Below, one piece after another: positions 51,847 to 61,624 of a stretch of DNA of 64,000 nt. How positions within the stretch are numbered: the stretch's first letter is position 1; each line of letters opens with the position of its first letter. Made by a program: the position numbers and the translations under genes. Origin of the DNA: Haloplanus ruber (GTDB taxonomy: Archaea; Halobacteriota; Halobacteria; Halobacteriales; Haloferacaceae); assembly GCF_024494725.1 (NCBI RefSeq), contig NZ_JANHDK010000004.1:124001-188000 (forward strand), written 5' to 3'. The notes beneath the pieces were generated by a model, which ran no database searches, was not told the DNA's origin, and saw nothing but the letters and a program-made list of their open reading frames with translations.

Positions 51847-54125
51847 AGGGTGGAAACGACGGCGATGACCTAGACGGCGTCGCGGGCTATATGCAGCAAG
51901 CGAAACAGGAGGCGCTACAGAACGTCGAACACGTCGCCGAGGGTGTCGCCGCCGAGACGCTCTCGGAGGGTAATCTCTTCGAGATCGCACAGTCTATCGG
52001 CGACAAGCGACTCAAGGACCTGAACGTCGCCGACACGACCTGTGGCTACTGTGCGGTCGGCTGTCGCTTCGACCTCTACTCCGACGGCGAGGAGATCCTC
52101 GCTGCACGACCGACCGAGGAAGAAGACGCACCCGTCAACGGCATCTCGACCTGCGTGAAGGGGAAGTTCGGCTACGACTTCATCAACTCTGACGACAGGC
52201 TGACGGCGCCGCTCGTCCGAGACGAAACCGGTGAGTTCCGTGAGGCGACGTGGGACGAAGCGCTCACGCGCGTTGCGGAGGGTCTCGGACAGATCAAAGA
52301 ACAACACGGCGGAGAGGCACTGTCGGTCATCGCCTCCTCCAAGGCGACGAACGAGGAGAACTACCTGATGGGGAAGTTCGCCAGACAGGTGTTGGGCACA
52401 AACAGCATCGACAACTGCAACCGTCTGTGTCACTCCTCGACCGTCGCCGGCCTCGCGAAGACGTACGGCTACGGGGCGGCCTCCATCAGTACCGACGACT
52501 TCGAGCTCGCCGACTGTATCCTCCTGACCGGTTCGAACACGACCGAGGCACACCCGGTACTTGCAACGCGCATCAAACAGAACGTCCGCGACGGCGCGGA
52601 CCTCCTCGTCTTCGACCCCCGAGAGATACAGATCGCGGAGTACGCCACCCAGTACAGTCAGATCAACCCGGGGTACGACGCGGTGTGGATCAACGCCATC
52701 ACGCGCCACATCCTCAACAACGACCTCCACGACGAGGAGTTTGTCGAGGAGCGCACCACCGGGTTCGAGGAAATAAAAGAATCGGTTCAGGAGTTCACAC
52801 CCGACGTCGTGGAGGATGTGACCGGCATTCCCCACGCGGAGATCGTCTCGGCCGCCGAAACCATCGCCGAGGCCGACCGTTGCGTGTTCGGCTGGACGCT
52901 CGGCCTCACCGAGCACTCCCACGGGACGGAGAACGTCATGGCGATGGCGAACCTCGCGGCCGTCACGGGTAACTTGGGCAAGCCCGGTGCGGGTGTCTCC
53001 CCGTTCCGCGGGCAGAACAACGTCCAGGGTGGCGGCGGCGATATGGGGCCGCTCCCGGACAACTTCCCGGGCTATCAGGACATCGCTGACGACGAGATCC
53101 GCGCGAAGTTCGAGGACGCGTGGGACTGCGAGATCTCGCCCGAGTACGGCTACTACACGACACAGATGTTCCTCGCGGCCGACGAGGACGACATCCGCGG
53201 GATGTACATTATCGGCGAGAACTCGGCGCTATCCGAACCGGGGGTCAATCACGCCGAAGCGGTGCTAGAGGATCTGGAGTTCCTCGTCGTTCAGGATCTC
53301 TTCGTCAACGAGACCGCCCAGTACGCGGACGTCGTTCTCCCCGCCTGTTCGTTCGTCGAGAAGACGGGGACGTTCACCAACACCGACCGCACGGTGCAGA
53401 TGGTGAAGCAGGTGATGGAGCCGAAAGGCGGCTCCCGCCCCGACTGGAAGATTCTGCAGGACCTCGCGAACCGGATGGGCCGCGAGTGGGACTACAGCTC
53501 CACAGCCGAGATCATGCGCGAGGTGAAATCGCTGACGCCTATATACGGTGGCATCTCTCAAGAGCGCGTTGATCGCGAAGGCGGCGTCCAGTGGCCCTGC
53601 TGGGACGACGATCATCCCGGCACTGTCCGGCTCTACGAGGACGAGTTCAATACGGATGACGGCAAGGCCCACCTTCAGGCGGTCGGTTACAGCGAACCGG
53701 CCGAACTACCGGACGAGGAGTACCCCTTCACGCTCACGACGGGGCGCGTCCTCTATCAGTACCACACAGGGACGATGACCCACCGCGAGGAGGGCATCAT
53801 GCAGTACACCCCGAGCGACTTCATCGAAATCCACCCCGAGACGGCCGTGAACCACGGCATCGAGAGCGGCGACCTGGTCCGCGTTACGTCACGTCGAGGT
53901 GAGGTCGTGGTCCCGGCACAGGTGACCGACCGTGTCGGCCCGAAAAACGTCTTCATTCCGATTCACTTCGCCGAGAGCGCGGTCAATCGGTTGACGGATG
54001 AAGAACACCTAGACCCTACTGCGGCGACGCCGGAGTTCAAGGTGTCCGCCGTCCGAGTCACGCCCTACGAGGGGGGAGCCGAGTCCGTGTCGACCGCCGA
54101 CGTTGCAACGGGGGGTGACGACTGA
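51843..54125 (+). CDS. fdhA: Formate dehydrogenase catalytic subunit (molybdopterin)
   Basis: 760 residues, DMSO-reductase family. N-terminal [4Fe-4S] ligands in TCGYCAVGCRFDLYSDGE and STCVKGKFGYDF; the Mo-coordinating residue is Cys in NCNRLCHSSTVAGLAKTYG, as in Cys-type FdhA. Oxidises formate to CO2, passing two electrons to the Fe-S subunits. The C-terminal MGD-binding domain includes LTTGRVLYQYHTGTMTHRE. Tightly coupled to its neighbours (overlap 4 bases upstream, 2 bases downstream). Confidence 0.92.
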   Translation: MKGGNDGDDLDGVAGYMQQAKQEALQNVEHVAEGVAAETLSEGNLFEIAQSIGDKRLKDLNVADTTCGYCAVGCRFDLYSDGEEILAARPTEEEDAPVNGISTCVKGKFGYDFINSDDRLTAPLVRDETGEFREATWDEALTRVAEGLGQIKEQHGGEALSVIASSKATNEENYLMGKFARQVLGTNSIDNCNRLCHSSTVAGLAKTYGYGAASISTDDFELADCILLTGSNTTEAHPVLATRIKQNVRDGADLLVFDPREIQIAEYATQYSQINPGYDAVWINAITRHILNNDLHDEEFVEERTTGFEEIKESVQEFTPDVVEDVTGIPHAEIVSAAETIAEADRCVFGWTLGLTEHSHGTENVMAMANLAAVTGNLGKPGAGVSPFRGQNNVQGGGGDMGPLPDNFPGYQDIADDEIRAKFEDAWDCEISPEYGYYTTQMFLAADEDDIRGMYIIGENSALSEPGVNHAEAVLEDLEFLVVQDLFVNETAQYADVVLPACSFVEKTGTFTNTDRTVQMVKQVMEPKGGSRPDWKILQDLANRMGREWDYSSTAEIMREVKSLTPIYGGISQERVDREGGVQWPCWDDDHPGTVRLYEDEFNTDDGKAHLQAVGYSEPAELPDEEYPFTLTTGRVLYQYHTGTMTHREEGIMQYTPSDFIEIHPETAVNHGIESGDLVRVTSRRGEVVVPAQVTDRVGPKNVFIPIHFAESAVNRLTDEEHLDPTAATPEFKVSAVRVTPYEGGAESVSTADVATGGDD

Positions 54126-54127
54126 CG

Positions 54128-54865
54128 ATGGCAAAGCCGACCGACACATACCCCGAGACAGCGACCCACGGCGCGACCAAACGGGAGACGAACGGCGAGG
54201 GGGACGCAGCCTTACAGGAGTCACTCTCCGCACACGGTGAGACGCTCGCCGAGGCGCTCGAGACGACCGACGAACTTCAGGACGCCCTCACGACCGCTAT
54301 CCTGATCGCGGCCAGCGCCGACGAGGAGGAACTCGATCATATTACCTCTTCGGCCGCCAACCTCGTCGAAGCCGCCGATGGCCTCTCGACCGACGGAGCG
54401 GCAGCACTGGCGACCGACCTCGGAAACAACGCCGAGGAGCTCTCGCCGGCCCTCGACAGCGTCCTCGACCTCCAGCGGGAGGGACATCTCGACGATTTGG
54501 TGGCGATCGCGACGGCGTTCACCAAGTCGCTCTCCCCCGAAGAGGTGGAGGAGCTCTCGACCATGCTCGAGAAAAATGGCGGAGAGCTCGTCGGCGCCCT
54601 CGATACCGTCCTTGAGCTCCAACGAGAAGACCACCTCGACGGACTCGTCAGCCTCGCGACGACGTTCTCGACGCTGGATGTCGGCGAGGATACTGCCCAA
54701 GGGGTGAATACCTTCCTTGCGAGCGTCGGCGACGCACAACGTGAGGCCGAACCGGTCGGGCTCTTCGGGATGCTCCGTGCGCTCGGCGGCCGTGACGCGC
54801 GCGCCGGGCTCGGCTACCTCCTCGCACTACTGAAGTCACAGGGACGGCGAATCAGCGATCGATGA
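54128..54865 (+). CDS. DUF1641 protein of the formate dehydrogenase operon
   Basis: 245 residues, all helical and acidic, with an internal repeat: SVLDLQREGHLDDLVAIATAF and TVLELQREDHLDGLVSLATTF. The C-terminal GLFGMLRALGGRDARAGLGYLLALLKSQGR is typical of DUF1641 (YrhD in Bacillus subtilis), which sits beside formate dehydrogenase there as well. Probably a structural or maturation subunit. Confidence 0.85.
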   Translation: MAKPTDTYPETATHGATKRETNGEGDAALQESLSAHGETLAEALETTDELQDALTTAILIAASADEEELDHITSSAANLVEAADGLSTDGAAALATDLGNNAEELSPALDSVLDLQREGHLDDLVAIATAFTKSLSPEEVEELSTMLEKNGGELVGALDTVLELQREDHLDGLVSLATTFSTLDVGEDTAQGVNTFLASVGDAQREAEPVGLFGMLRALGGRDARAGLGYLLALLKSQGRRISDR

Positions 54866-54880
54866 GAGGATGATCCGCGG

Positions 54881-56860
54881 GTGACTGACCAGTCATCGGA
54901 CAAACGGGGCGACGACGTCGAGACGGTCTGCCCGCTCTGTGCAGTCGGGTGTCGGTTGCAACCCGGAAGCGGATCACGCGCACGCGGAGTCGCCGGCCCG
55001 GCGAATCCGAAGGGGCGCCTCTGTCGAAAGGGCGTTGAAGCCTTCGACGGACGGCCCGACGACCGGCTCACAGAGCCGATGGTTCGACGAAAGGGAGAGC
55101 TGACCCCCGTCTCGTGGGAGGCCGCCTACAATCGCATCTCTGAGCACGTCCAGCGCATTACCGACGAACGTGGCCCTGACGCGCTTGCGTTCCTTGGGGC
55201 ACCACACTGTACGAACGAAGAGAACTATCTCCTTCAGAAGCTTGCACGGTCACTGGGGACGAACAACGTCGACAATCGTGCACGACTCTGCCACGTCTCG
55301 TCTGCGCGTGCGCTCACAGACCGCGTGGGATGGCCAGCGACGACAAACAGCCTCGCGAATCTGTCGGACGCGGACGTTATCTTCGTCGCTGGGGCCAATC
55401 CAGCCGAGCGCCAGCCCGTCGCGTTCAACAGCTTCATCAGGCCAGCGGTTGGTGCCGGTTCAACGCTCATCCACGTCGACCCCGTGGGAAACGAGACGAC
55501 GCGGCTCGCAGATATCCACGTGGCGCCGCGACCGGGCATGGACGCGCTGGTGTTCGATCTTCTGAGCGGACGCTTACTCGACGACGGCGCTGGTGTCGAC
55601 CGGGGCTTCGTCTCCGAGCGAACGCGAGGATTCGAGGCGTTCGAGGCGTCGATGGCTGACCGCGACGACGACACGATGCGAAGGGCTGCCGGAGTCGACG
55701 CCGATATCGTGAACGGCGTCGTTGACCGTCTGGCCGCCGCCAACAGCGTCGCCGGACTGGTGGGAACCGGAATCGAGAACTCGGCCGAGGGGACGAACGC
55801 GTCCGCGGCGCTTCTCAACCTACTCTTACTGACGGGCAACTTCGGGAGTTCAGGCTCGGGACTGTATATCCTCCGCGGTCTCGCCAACGAACAGGGTGCG
55901 ACGGACGCCGGCTGTGCCCCCGACCGACTTCCCGGCCATCTGCCAGTGACCGACGAGGCGGCTCGAAGACGAGTCGCGTCGGAGTGGGGGGTCGAGCCAC
56001 CACGCTCTCCAGGGAAGACGGCGAAGGAACTGCTCGCATCGTTCGGCAGCGATGTTCGCGGCGCGCTCGTCGTTGGCGAGAACCCCGCCATCTCGAAGCG
56101 CGACCCGACGTGGCTTCGAGAGCGACTGGACGCCCTCGATCTGCTCGTCGTGGTCGATCTCGTCTCCAACGAGACGACCCGACACGCTGACGTGGTCCTT
56201 CCGGCCGCCAGCGGGATCGAGAAGACCGGGACGTTCACCAACCTCGAACGTCGAATCCAGCCGGTTCGTCCTGTAACCGAACCGCCGACTGGGGTGCGCT
56301 CCGACCTCACCATTCTGACCGACTTGGGGAAGCGACTCACCAACCACCCCGAGGCGTTCACCTACGCCGATGTCTCGATGGTGTTCGACGAACTGTGTCG
56401 CGTCGCGCCGACCCACGACAGCTTCTCGTGGGATACGTTGGGCCCCGAGGGGGCACAGTGGCCCGCCGGAGAGGAGGGGGCCCTCTACCGGGAACGCTTC
56501 GAGACCGCGGACGGTCTCGCCGTCTTCGGGTCGGCACAGCCGCTTGCGACATCCGAGCTCCGAGACGGACTGTTGTTGGTGACGGGTGGGCGCCTGAGTG
56601 ACTCGCAGCAAGACCGACCTTCGCCCGGTCATGTTCGTATCAATCCGACTGATGCGGCCACACGGGATATCGAGCCCAATCAGACCGTCGTTATCTCTCA
56701 CGAGGAGACGGCCGTCCGGACGGTCGCCGATATCGACGAGAACGTCCGTCACGGAACGGTGTTCCTGCCCGCCTCCGTCGCTGATCCGTTGCTCCGACGA
56801 GACGCCACCACCGTCGCAGTCGAGCCATCCGCTGCCCATACACCCGAACACGAGCGGTGA
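54881..56860 (+). CDS. Second molybdopterin oxidoreductase subunit
   Basis: 659 residues from a GTG. [4Fe-4S] ligands in VCPLCAVGCRLQPG and RLCRKGVEAF; the region NNVDNRARLCHVSSARALTD matches the Cys-ligand segment of FdhA; the C-terminal MGD domain is shorter. It is a diverged paralogue of the catalytic subunit at 51843; possibly a second formate dehydrogenase-like isoform or a partner subunit. The only in-frame initiator near the spacing to DUF1641 (15 bases) is GTG. Confidence 0.85.
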   Translation: MTDQSSDKRGDDVETVCPLCAVGCRLQPGSGSRARGVAGPANPKGRLCRKGVEAFDGRPDDRLTEPMVRRKGELTPVSWEAAYNRISEHVQRITDERGPDALAFLGAPHCTNEENYLLQKLARSLGTNNVDNRARLCHVSSARALTDRVGWPATTNSLANLSDADVIFVAGANPAERQPVAFNSFIRPAVGAGSTLIHVDPVGNETTRLADIHVAPRPGMDALVFDLLSGRLLDDGAGVDRGFVSERTRGFEAFEASMADRDDDTMRRAAGVDADIVNGVVDRLAAANSVAGLVGTGIENSAEGTNASAALLNLLLLTGNFGSSGSGLYILRGLANEQGATDAGCAPDRLPGHLPVTDEAARRRVASEWGVEPPRSPGKTAKELLASFGSDVRGALVVGENPAISKRDPTWLRERLDALDLLVVVDLVSNETTRHADVVLPAASGIEKTGTFTNLERRIQPVRPVTEPPTGVRSDLTILTDLGKRLTNHPEAFTYADVSMVFDELCRVAPTHDSFSWDTLGPEGAQWPAGEEGALYRERFETADGLAVFGSAQPLATSELRDGLLLVTGGRLSDSQQDRPSPGHVRINPTDAATRDIEPNQTVVISHEETAVRTVADIDENVRHGTVFLPASVADPLLRRDATTVAVEPSAAHTPEHER

Positions 56861-57165
56861 CATGGTGATCTATCGAGCGTAACATCAATTGGCACCCGTC
56901 ACAGCCGACGTTGATACCGTATACCGGGTAACCGCGGCTGGTAACGCGGTCTCTCTGTTCGGGCTGAAGGCTGGAACCACCGCTAAGACCCTCGTTCAAC
57001 TCACTACACTCATCGGGTGAGTGGATGACTTCGATATCGAATACATCACGACCAGTAAATTCACCGCTCGCCAACACAGTATTCACCCCTTCGTCCCCCG
57101 CCACCCGAGCACCGTCCCATATCATAGAAACGTTGATTATATTTGGGTTAGAACTCCGGCTGTAG
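56861..57165. other. Gap between formate dehydrogenase operon and universal stress gene
   Basis: 305 bases without a supported gene. Contains the promoter for the next gene: an AT-rich GATTATATTTGGG at 57133-57145 is the TATA candidate, about 20-30 bases before the start. Confidence 0.4.
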
Positions 57166-57594
57166 ATGTACGACAACATACTGATCCCGACGGATGGAAG
57201 CGACGAAGTAGCGGAAGCGGTTGACGAGGCGATCGGTATGGCGGAACTCTGTGGTGCGACGCTCCACGTGATCAACGTCGTCGACACCACCGAGATCTCG
57301 GTCGCTCACGACGTCGAATTAGCGGAAATCGAACAGGGCTTAGAAGGTGCTGGGAGCGACGCGGTCGATGCAGTGGTTTCACGCGCCTCCGAGCAGGGAC
57401 TGGATACCCAGTCTGCGATCCTTCGTGGCCCCCCGGCAAAGAAAATTATCGAGTACGCGGATGAGAACGATATCGACCTCATCGTCATGGGGACACGGGG
57501 TAACACTGGCATGGATCGCATCCTCTTGGGAAGCGTCGCTGAGACCGTCATCCGAAACGCCGCCCAACCCGTGACGGTCAAACGGTCGGCGTGA
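57166..57594 (+). CDS. Universal stress protein (UspA)
   Basis: 142 residues. MYDNILIPTDGSDEVAEAVDEAI, and the ATP-binding G-x2-G-x9-G-S/T motif in GTRGNTGMDRILLGSVAETVIR. Single-domain, unlike the tandem protein at 20752. Monocistronic. Confidence 0.9.
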   Translation: MYDNILIPTDGSDEVAEAVDEAIGMAELCGATLHVINVVDTTEISVAHDVELAEIEQGLEGAGSDAVDAVVSRASEQGLDTQSAILRGPPAKKIIEYADENDIDLIVMGTRGNTGMDRILLGSVAETVIRNAAQPVTVKRSA

Positions 57595-58077
57595 TGTGAT
57601 CGCGACCCGCCCGCCACAGGCGTCTCACTCGGAGTCAGAAACGCGTGTTCTTTCGGGAACCCGCGAACCCAGCGAAGCGAAAGCGCGTCGGTCCCTCTAT
57701 CGGCAGAGTTACAGCGGTAGCAAGGAGAAAGCTCACTCCTTCAGGGGTGGGAGGATGTCAATGGATTCCTACACGCTCGTCCGAACCGTCGAGCGGGTCG
57801 GCAGAATCGGCAGCTAAACGTCGCTGGGAGGCAACTGTAGGCCGCTACGATCCACCGCGATACGTTTCACCTTTCGTCACGGGGTCGTATGTTCGGACTG
57901 TGGTCACGAACAGACAGCCGCCGGCGCTCGCACCCGCGGACGGGAGTCCTGATAGGATTCGAAGCCGTTGTACTGAAGATCAACCCAGTAGAGTCTCCCC
58001 TTGTATCGAACGGGATTCAGGATAACGACGTTAATGTGGACGGTGCCTGGTCGAATCAGGAAACCGGTCGCACGCCG
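57595..58077. other. Region upstream of OB-fold gene
   Basis: 483 bases without a supported gene. The frame of the next gene runs open from 57889, but the residues before 58078 do not look like the family. Confidence 0.4.
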
Positions 58078-59193
58078 ATGAGCGGCGGTGTGACGGTCGG
58101 ATCGGAAGTCGCAACGACGGCGTTCAAGGACGCCAACGAGACGGAAGGCGGGATGATCGTCGGCGATGTGGGCGTCGAAGCCGAGGTCCGTCGGCGTGAA
58201 TCCCGACGTGCACCGCGGGGATTCGACGACCCCGACATGGACGCCAAGTCGTATACGCTCGTCACGCAGGAACGCATCGAGGGCGAAGCAGAGGCCGACC
58301 GTCGCTCAGACGCACTCGCCGAACGGTTCGAAGGCGTTCGCGAGTCGGCCGCAGACGAGGGCGTCGAAATCGAAGGTCGCGCCGAGCGATGCAGAGCCGA
58401 AGTGACCTCCGGGACGCACTACGAACGGACCTCGTGCGACGAACGTCCCGATGTCGGGCCCGAGTTCGAAAATCCCTTCGAGGAACTCACGCAGGATCAG
58501 TTGGCGAAGGTCAATCAGCAAGCGGCGAAGATGGAAGGCGAATTCGGTCCCAATTGCCATCTGGGCCGCGCGTCGTTCGCCAACCTGCTCGCTCGACGTG
58601 TCGCCGAAGGCAGTACGGTCCTCGACGCAACCCTCGCTGTGAAGGAGGCCGTCCTTCAGTTCCCCGACGTGGAGCAACCAATCGCGGACATCGACCCGTT
58701 CGATCAGTACCAGACGACGGTCGAAGGCACCATCGACGTTCTCTGGGAGCCGAAGGGCAAAGGCCAGTATCAGGTCGGTCTGATCTCGGACGACTCGGAC
58801 GAACGTGTGAAAATCACGGTGTGGCAGAAGTCGGGCAAAAAGCCCCTGCTGAAGGAAGGCGACAAAATTCGGGCCGAGCGCGTCAAGGTGAACGCGTATC
58901 AGCGCGGTGGGGAGTGGGAGACGACGCTCGCGGTGGATGCGGAAGCGGAGATTCACCACGTCGAACACGGGGATGGCGACGCGCCCCGGATGCGAATACA
59001 TCACGACGAGCACGAACCCCCGGCGTGGCGGGCCGACTCCAAGACGCACAAGTGGCTCATCGAGTCGGATGTCCAGGAAGGCGGCGACGAGGCGGACCTC
59101 GATGACGCGAAAACGGAGGCCATCAACGCGTGGATCCGTGGGGAGATCACCGAGGGCGAAATCGACGAGTACGCGGCTTCGCTCAAGAAGTAG
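58078..59193 (+). CDS. OB-fold single-stranded-DNA-binding-like plasmid protein
   Basis: 371 residues from MSGGVTVGSEVATT. The N-terminal 150 residues are a charged helical region (VEAEVRRRESRRAPRGFDD, IEGEAEADRRSDALAERFEG). The middle is the family motif FENPFEELTQDQLAKVNQQA. C-terminal half is an OB fold: TVEGTIDVLWEPKGKGQYQV, RVKITVWQKSGKKPLLKEGD and VNAYQRGGEWETTLAV. Resembles the RPA-like DNA-binding proteins on haloarchaeal plasmids. A T-rich terminator follows. Confidence 0.8.
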   Translation: MSGGVTVGSEVATTAFKDANETEGGMIVGDVGVEAEVRRRESRRAPRGFDDPDMDAKSYTLVTQERIEGEAEADRRSDALAERFEGVRESAADEGVEIEGRAERCRAEVTSGTHYERTSCDERPDVGPEFENPFEELTQDQLAKVNQQAAKMEGEFGPNCHLGRASFANLLARRVAEGSTVLDATLAVKEAVLQFPDVEQPIADIDPFDQYQTTVEGTIDVLWEPKGKGQYQVGLISDDSDERVKITVWQKSGKKPLLKEGDKIRAERVKVNAYQRGGEWETTLAVDAEAEIHHVEHGDGDAPRMRIHHDEHEPPAWRADSKTHKWLIESDVQEGGDEADLDDAKTEAINAWIRGEITEGEIDEYAASLKK

Positions 59194-59212
59194 GGGTCGG
59201 GCCGGCGCGGCG

Positions 59213-59223
59213 CTTCTTTTTTT
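59213..59223 (+). terminator. Poly-T terminator after the OB-fold gene
   Basis: CTTCTTTTTTT occurs 20 bases past the stop codon (59191-59193) after a GC-rich stretch, the usual form of an archaeal intrinsic terminator. Confidence 0.55.
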
Positions 59224-59261
59224 GCCCAGTCGATATGCGCCCCGCCCGCCGAGGCCGGAGT

Positions 59262-59310
59262 CCCGAATCAAAGATTCGGGCCTCCCCCTCCTCGCGAATC
59301 AGAGATTCGC
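59262..59310. repeat. Paired GAATC...GATTC hairpins
   Basis: Two perfect stem-loops: CCCGAATC-AAA-GATTCGGG (59262-59280) and GCGAATC-AGA-GATTCGC (59294-59310). They have the same core. No gene begins or ends here except the OB-fold gene about 70 bases upstream; they may be decayed protein-binding repeats or RNA-level structures. Confidence 0.5.
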
Positions 59311-59677
59311 TCGGCTGCGCCAGACACCTCACATCCCCCGGGGAGACTCGCCCGCCGGCTCACCGACTAGACGTTCAGACAGTTTCTGTCCCTCGAATTG
59401 TAGTAGAAGGGAATGCTGGGAATCGAGAATCACGACGACTTGTTGTTCCCCCACGCGTCGGAGCCTTTCATCCTCTCGTTCCTGAATAGGACCGTACGTT
59501 CGGGAATGTACTGTCAGGTGATCTTCTCACGGCACGATTGAGGCGTTTCTCGGTGACCCTGCAGAGGCCAAAATCGGCCGGCTCTCATTATTGCCGTGAA
59601 CACTCCGTGTACCGAGTGACATGTCTCTCCTCGCTGAGCAGGGAGCAGTAACAGACCAGCGGTCGGGATTGAGTTTG

Positions 59678-59717
59678 TTACCCCACACAGTTGGATATAT
59701 TGCTAGTTGTGGGGTAA
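59678..59717. repeat. Inverted TTACCCCACA/TGTGGGGTAA pair
   Basis: TTACCCCACA at 59678-59687 and TGTGGGGTAA at 59708-59717, separated by 20 AT-rich bases with a TATA-like GATATATTG. The same ten-mer flanks the zinc-ribbon gene at 6002 and 6233. The 707-base interval 59194-59900 has no other supported gene. Confidence 0.5.
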
Positions 59718-59876
59718 TCAATAGCCCCACTAACGTCGACGACGTTCGAATCGGAACGGCCGCCAGCTGGTTCCTCGAGAAAATGAACGCACAGGACGAC
59801 GGCTGAGACTGGCGGGACGGTCCCGTCAGGAGGCCTGATGTGCAAGCTCTGTGCAAACGCCGAAACGGTTATCACT

Positions 59877-59899
59877 CTATGTGCAGAACTTGCACATAG
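59877..59899. promoter_or_regulatory. Operator of the RHH/PIN toxin-antitoxin operon
   Basis: CTATGTGCA-GAACT-TGCACATAG is a perfect nine-base-arm palindrome ending one base before the antitoxin ATG (59901). Extra TGTGCAA half-sites lie at 59840-59846 and 59850-59856. Typical for autorepression by a ribbon-helix-helix antitoxin. Confidence 0.65.
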
Positions 59900-59900
59900 A

Positions 59901-60269
59901 ATGAGCGCAAGCGACGATCCACGACGGGTCCATTTCCAGTCGCCAGAGTATCTCGTCGACCGGCTGGATGCGATCGCGGAGCTCTTCGACAAGGATCGGA
60001 CGGATCTACTTGTCGAGGCGATTCGCGAGTACATCGAGGACACGGCCGACAGCGAGACGTTCCAGAAACTCGTCGCGACGAAGTACTACGACGACCAGCT
60101 TGAGTTCGAGACGGTCAAGCAGCTGGTCGGCGCCGAAACCGCCCAGCGCCTCCGTCTTCTCAAGGCGGATCTCGAGGATGAAGCACTCGATCTCGCTGCT
60201 CCCGACGACGTCGACATCTACGATGGCGACGCGACGGCGGCCGAGACCGCAGCCGACGATGAGCGATGA
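59901..60269 (+). CDS. Ribbon-helix-helix antitoxin
   Basis: 122 residues from MSASDDPRR. N-terminal RHH: RRVHFQSPEYLVDRLDAIAELFDKDRTDLLVEAIREYIED (beta strand then two helices, residues 8-47). The C-terminal half is acidic and helical, the likely toxin-neutralising part. Overlaps the PIN gene by four bases. The palindrome at the start supports autoregulation. An earlier in-frame ATG at 59838 would put the operator inside the gene. Confidence 0.8.
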   Translation: MSASDDPRRVHFQSPEYLVDRLDAIAELFDKDRTDLLVEAIREYIEDTADSETFQKLVATKYYDDQLEFETVKQLVGAETAQRLRLLKADLEDEALDLAAPDDVDIYDGDATAAETAADDER

Positions 60270-60850
60270 GCGGCCGGCGACTGCGAAAGGTCGTCGCCGA
60301 CACTAGTGCGCTCGTCAGTCTCGCCGTGCCTCGTGCGGATGCAACTGTCAGTACCGATGCCCCGGACCCGTTTCAATATCTACTCACGTCGTGTGAGGTG
60401 TTCGTACCACCAGAAGTGGCCGCGGAACTCCGTGACATCACGCAGTACCAAGACATCCACGCCGCGGCCGCGAACAACGTCCTCGCGGCCCGCAGCTACT
60501 ACACGATTGAGGACCCCTACAAGCGTGAGGATACACCGGACTCCCGGCCGACGTTCGGGCTCGATGACGGTGAAACCGACGGCATCGTCCTCGCAAACGC
60601 GCTCGATGTAGACGGGTTTCTCACCGACGAGTTCGGCGGGACGAACTTCCCACTAATTCACGCCGTGCTGCAGAGCCCGCGGATCGTCCCGACACCGCGG
60701 CTCATCGTCGACTACGCCCGGAACGGGCATCTGAGTCACGAGGCGGCTCGAACGCTGATCACGACAATTAGCCCGCATCGGAGCTGGGAGAACAGTCCGT
60801 ACGTCACACAATTGCTCCACCGTCTCGAAGAGCAACCGGCCTCCGAGTAG
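60266..60850 (+). CDS. PIN-domain toxin ribonuclease-like protein
   Basis: 194 residues. Metal ligands: Asp in KVVADTSALVSLAV (residue 12), Glu in VPPEVAAELRDI (about 53), Asp in LDDGETDGIVLANAL (about 110) and Asp in GFLTDEFGG (about 125), the four acidic positions of PIN nucleases. Longer than VapC (about 135 residues) by an extra C-terminal helical segment. Forms a toxin-antitoxin pair with the preceding RHH gene. Confidence 0.82.
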   Translation: MSGRRLRKVVADTSALVSLAVPRADATVSTDAPDPFQYLLTSCEVFVPPEVAAELRDITQYQDIHAAAANNVLAARSYYTIEDPYKREDTPDSRPTFGLDDGETDGIVLANALDVDGFLTDEFGGTNFPLIHAVLQSPRIVPTPRLIVDYARNGHLSHEAARTLITTISPHRSWENSPYVTQLLHRLEEQPASE

Positions 60851-61624
60851 CGACGCCGAACACCCAGCGCCGGAGACGACACTCGAAAGTCCTCGGCCGC
60901 TCAGCATCCCGCGACCACCGCTGCGCTCCTCGTCCCTGCGGTGCTTGCGGGGTCCGGGGGACGACCGAGGCAGCCTCGCCTTTTTTGAGTCCGTCAGGAC
61001 GATAGCTGGATCGCCGAGTGTCGCGGCCGGCTGGACAGGTGTGTACGTGACGGCCCGCCCCGCTCGCCGCTACCGCCCTCCGCGTCGCTCGCGCCCGACC
61101 ATTCCGGGCGGTCTGCCTGCAGTAGCGCGGACTACCGGGCGAAAGTGCATGTGCCATCGACGTTAGCGCTTCACCCGTTCGGATCCTGCGGACCTCGGCG
61201 AAGCCGATCGCGACTACAGCACCATCCTCAATCACCCAAACGCTCCTCTATACGATGAGGCTAAAAACGCCGATCGGATTTCTTCGCGCCCCCGTCCGGC
61301 ACAGAGTGAATCCCAACGAACCGTAATCCGGTCGCCAGCGTACATTCTAAACGCTTACCGCCAGCGTTGTGAACAAGCCCTCCACCTCTGAACGTTAGGA
61401 CCATGACCCCCTTGACGGCACGATTTATTCCTGAGCCCAGAGAACGCCCGGCCGATTCATATGCCATGTGCAGCTCGAGAAAGCAAAAAAGGCGGATTCG
61501 GGGCGGAATTGTGTTATAAATCGCCGATTGCCACGCTATCATTGGATTAACAGAGTATAAAACAACGAAAAGAGAATTTTCCTATCGAATGTAGGAGACT
61601 ACAAACAGAATTTTAGTTCAGAAC
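60851..61624. other. 774-base region with no supported gene
   Basis: The first half is unusually GC-rich, with a short T-run CCTTTTTTGAG at 60977-60987. The second half (61440-61620) becomes AT-rich and serves as the downstream flank of the large MBL gene. A minus frame at 61261-61542 has no recognisable features. It is probably old decayed sequence. Confidence 0.4.

Noticed and set aside
51915-52922. Antisense 335-residue frame over the formate dehydrogenase subunit
   Set aside because: A shadow of a high-GC coding region; no start context, no domain.
58306-59271. Antisense 321-residue frame over the OB-fold gene
   Set aside because: Shadow frame; the plus-strand protein has recognisable motifs and a terminator.
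61261-61542. 93-residue minus frame
   Set aside because: No recognisable fold or start signal; in a GC-skewed decayed region.
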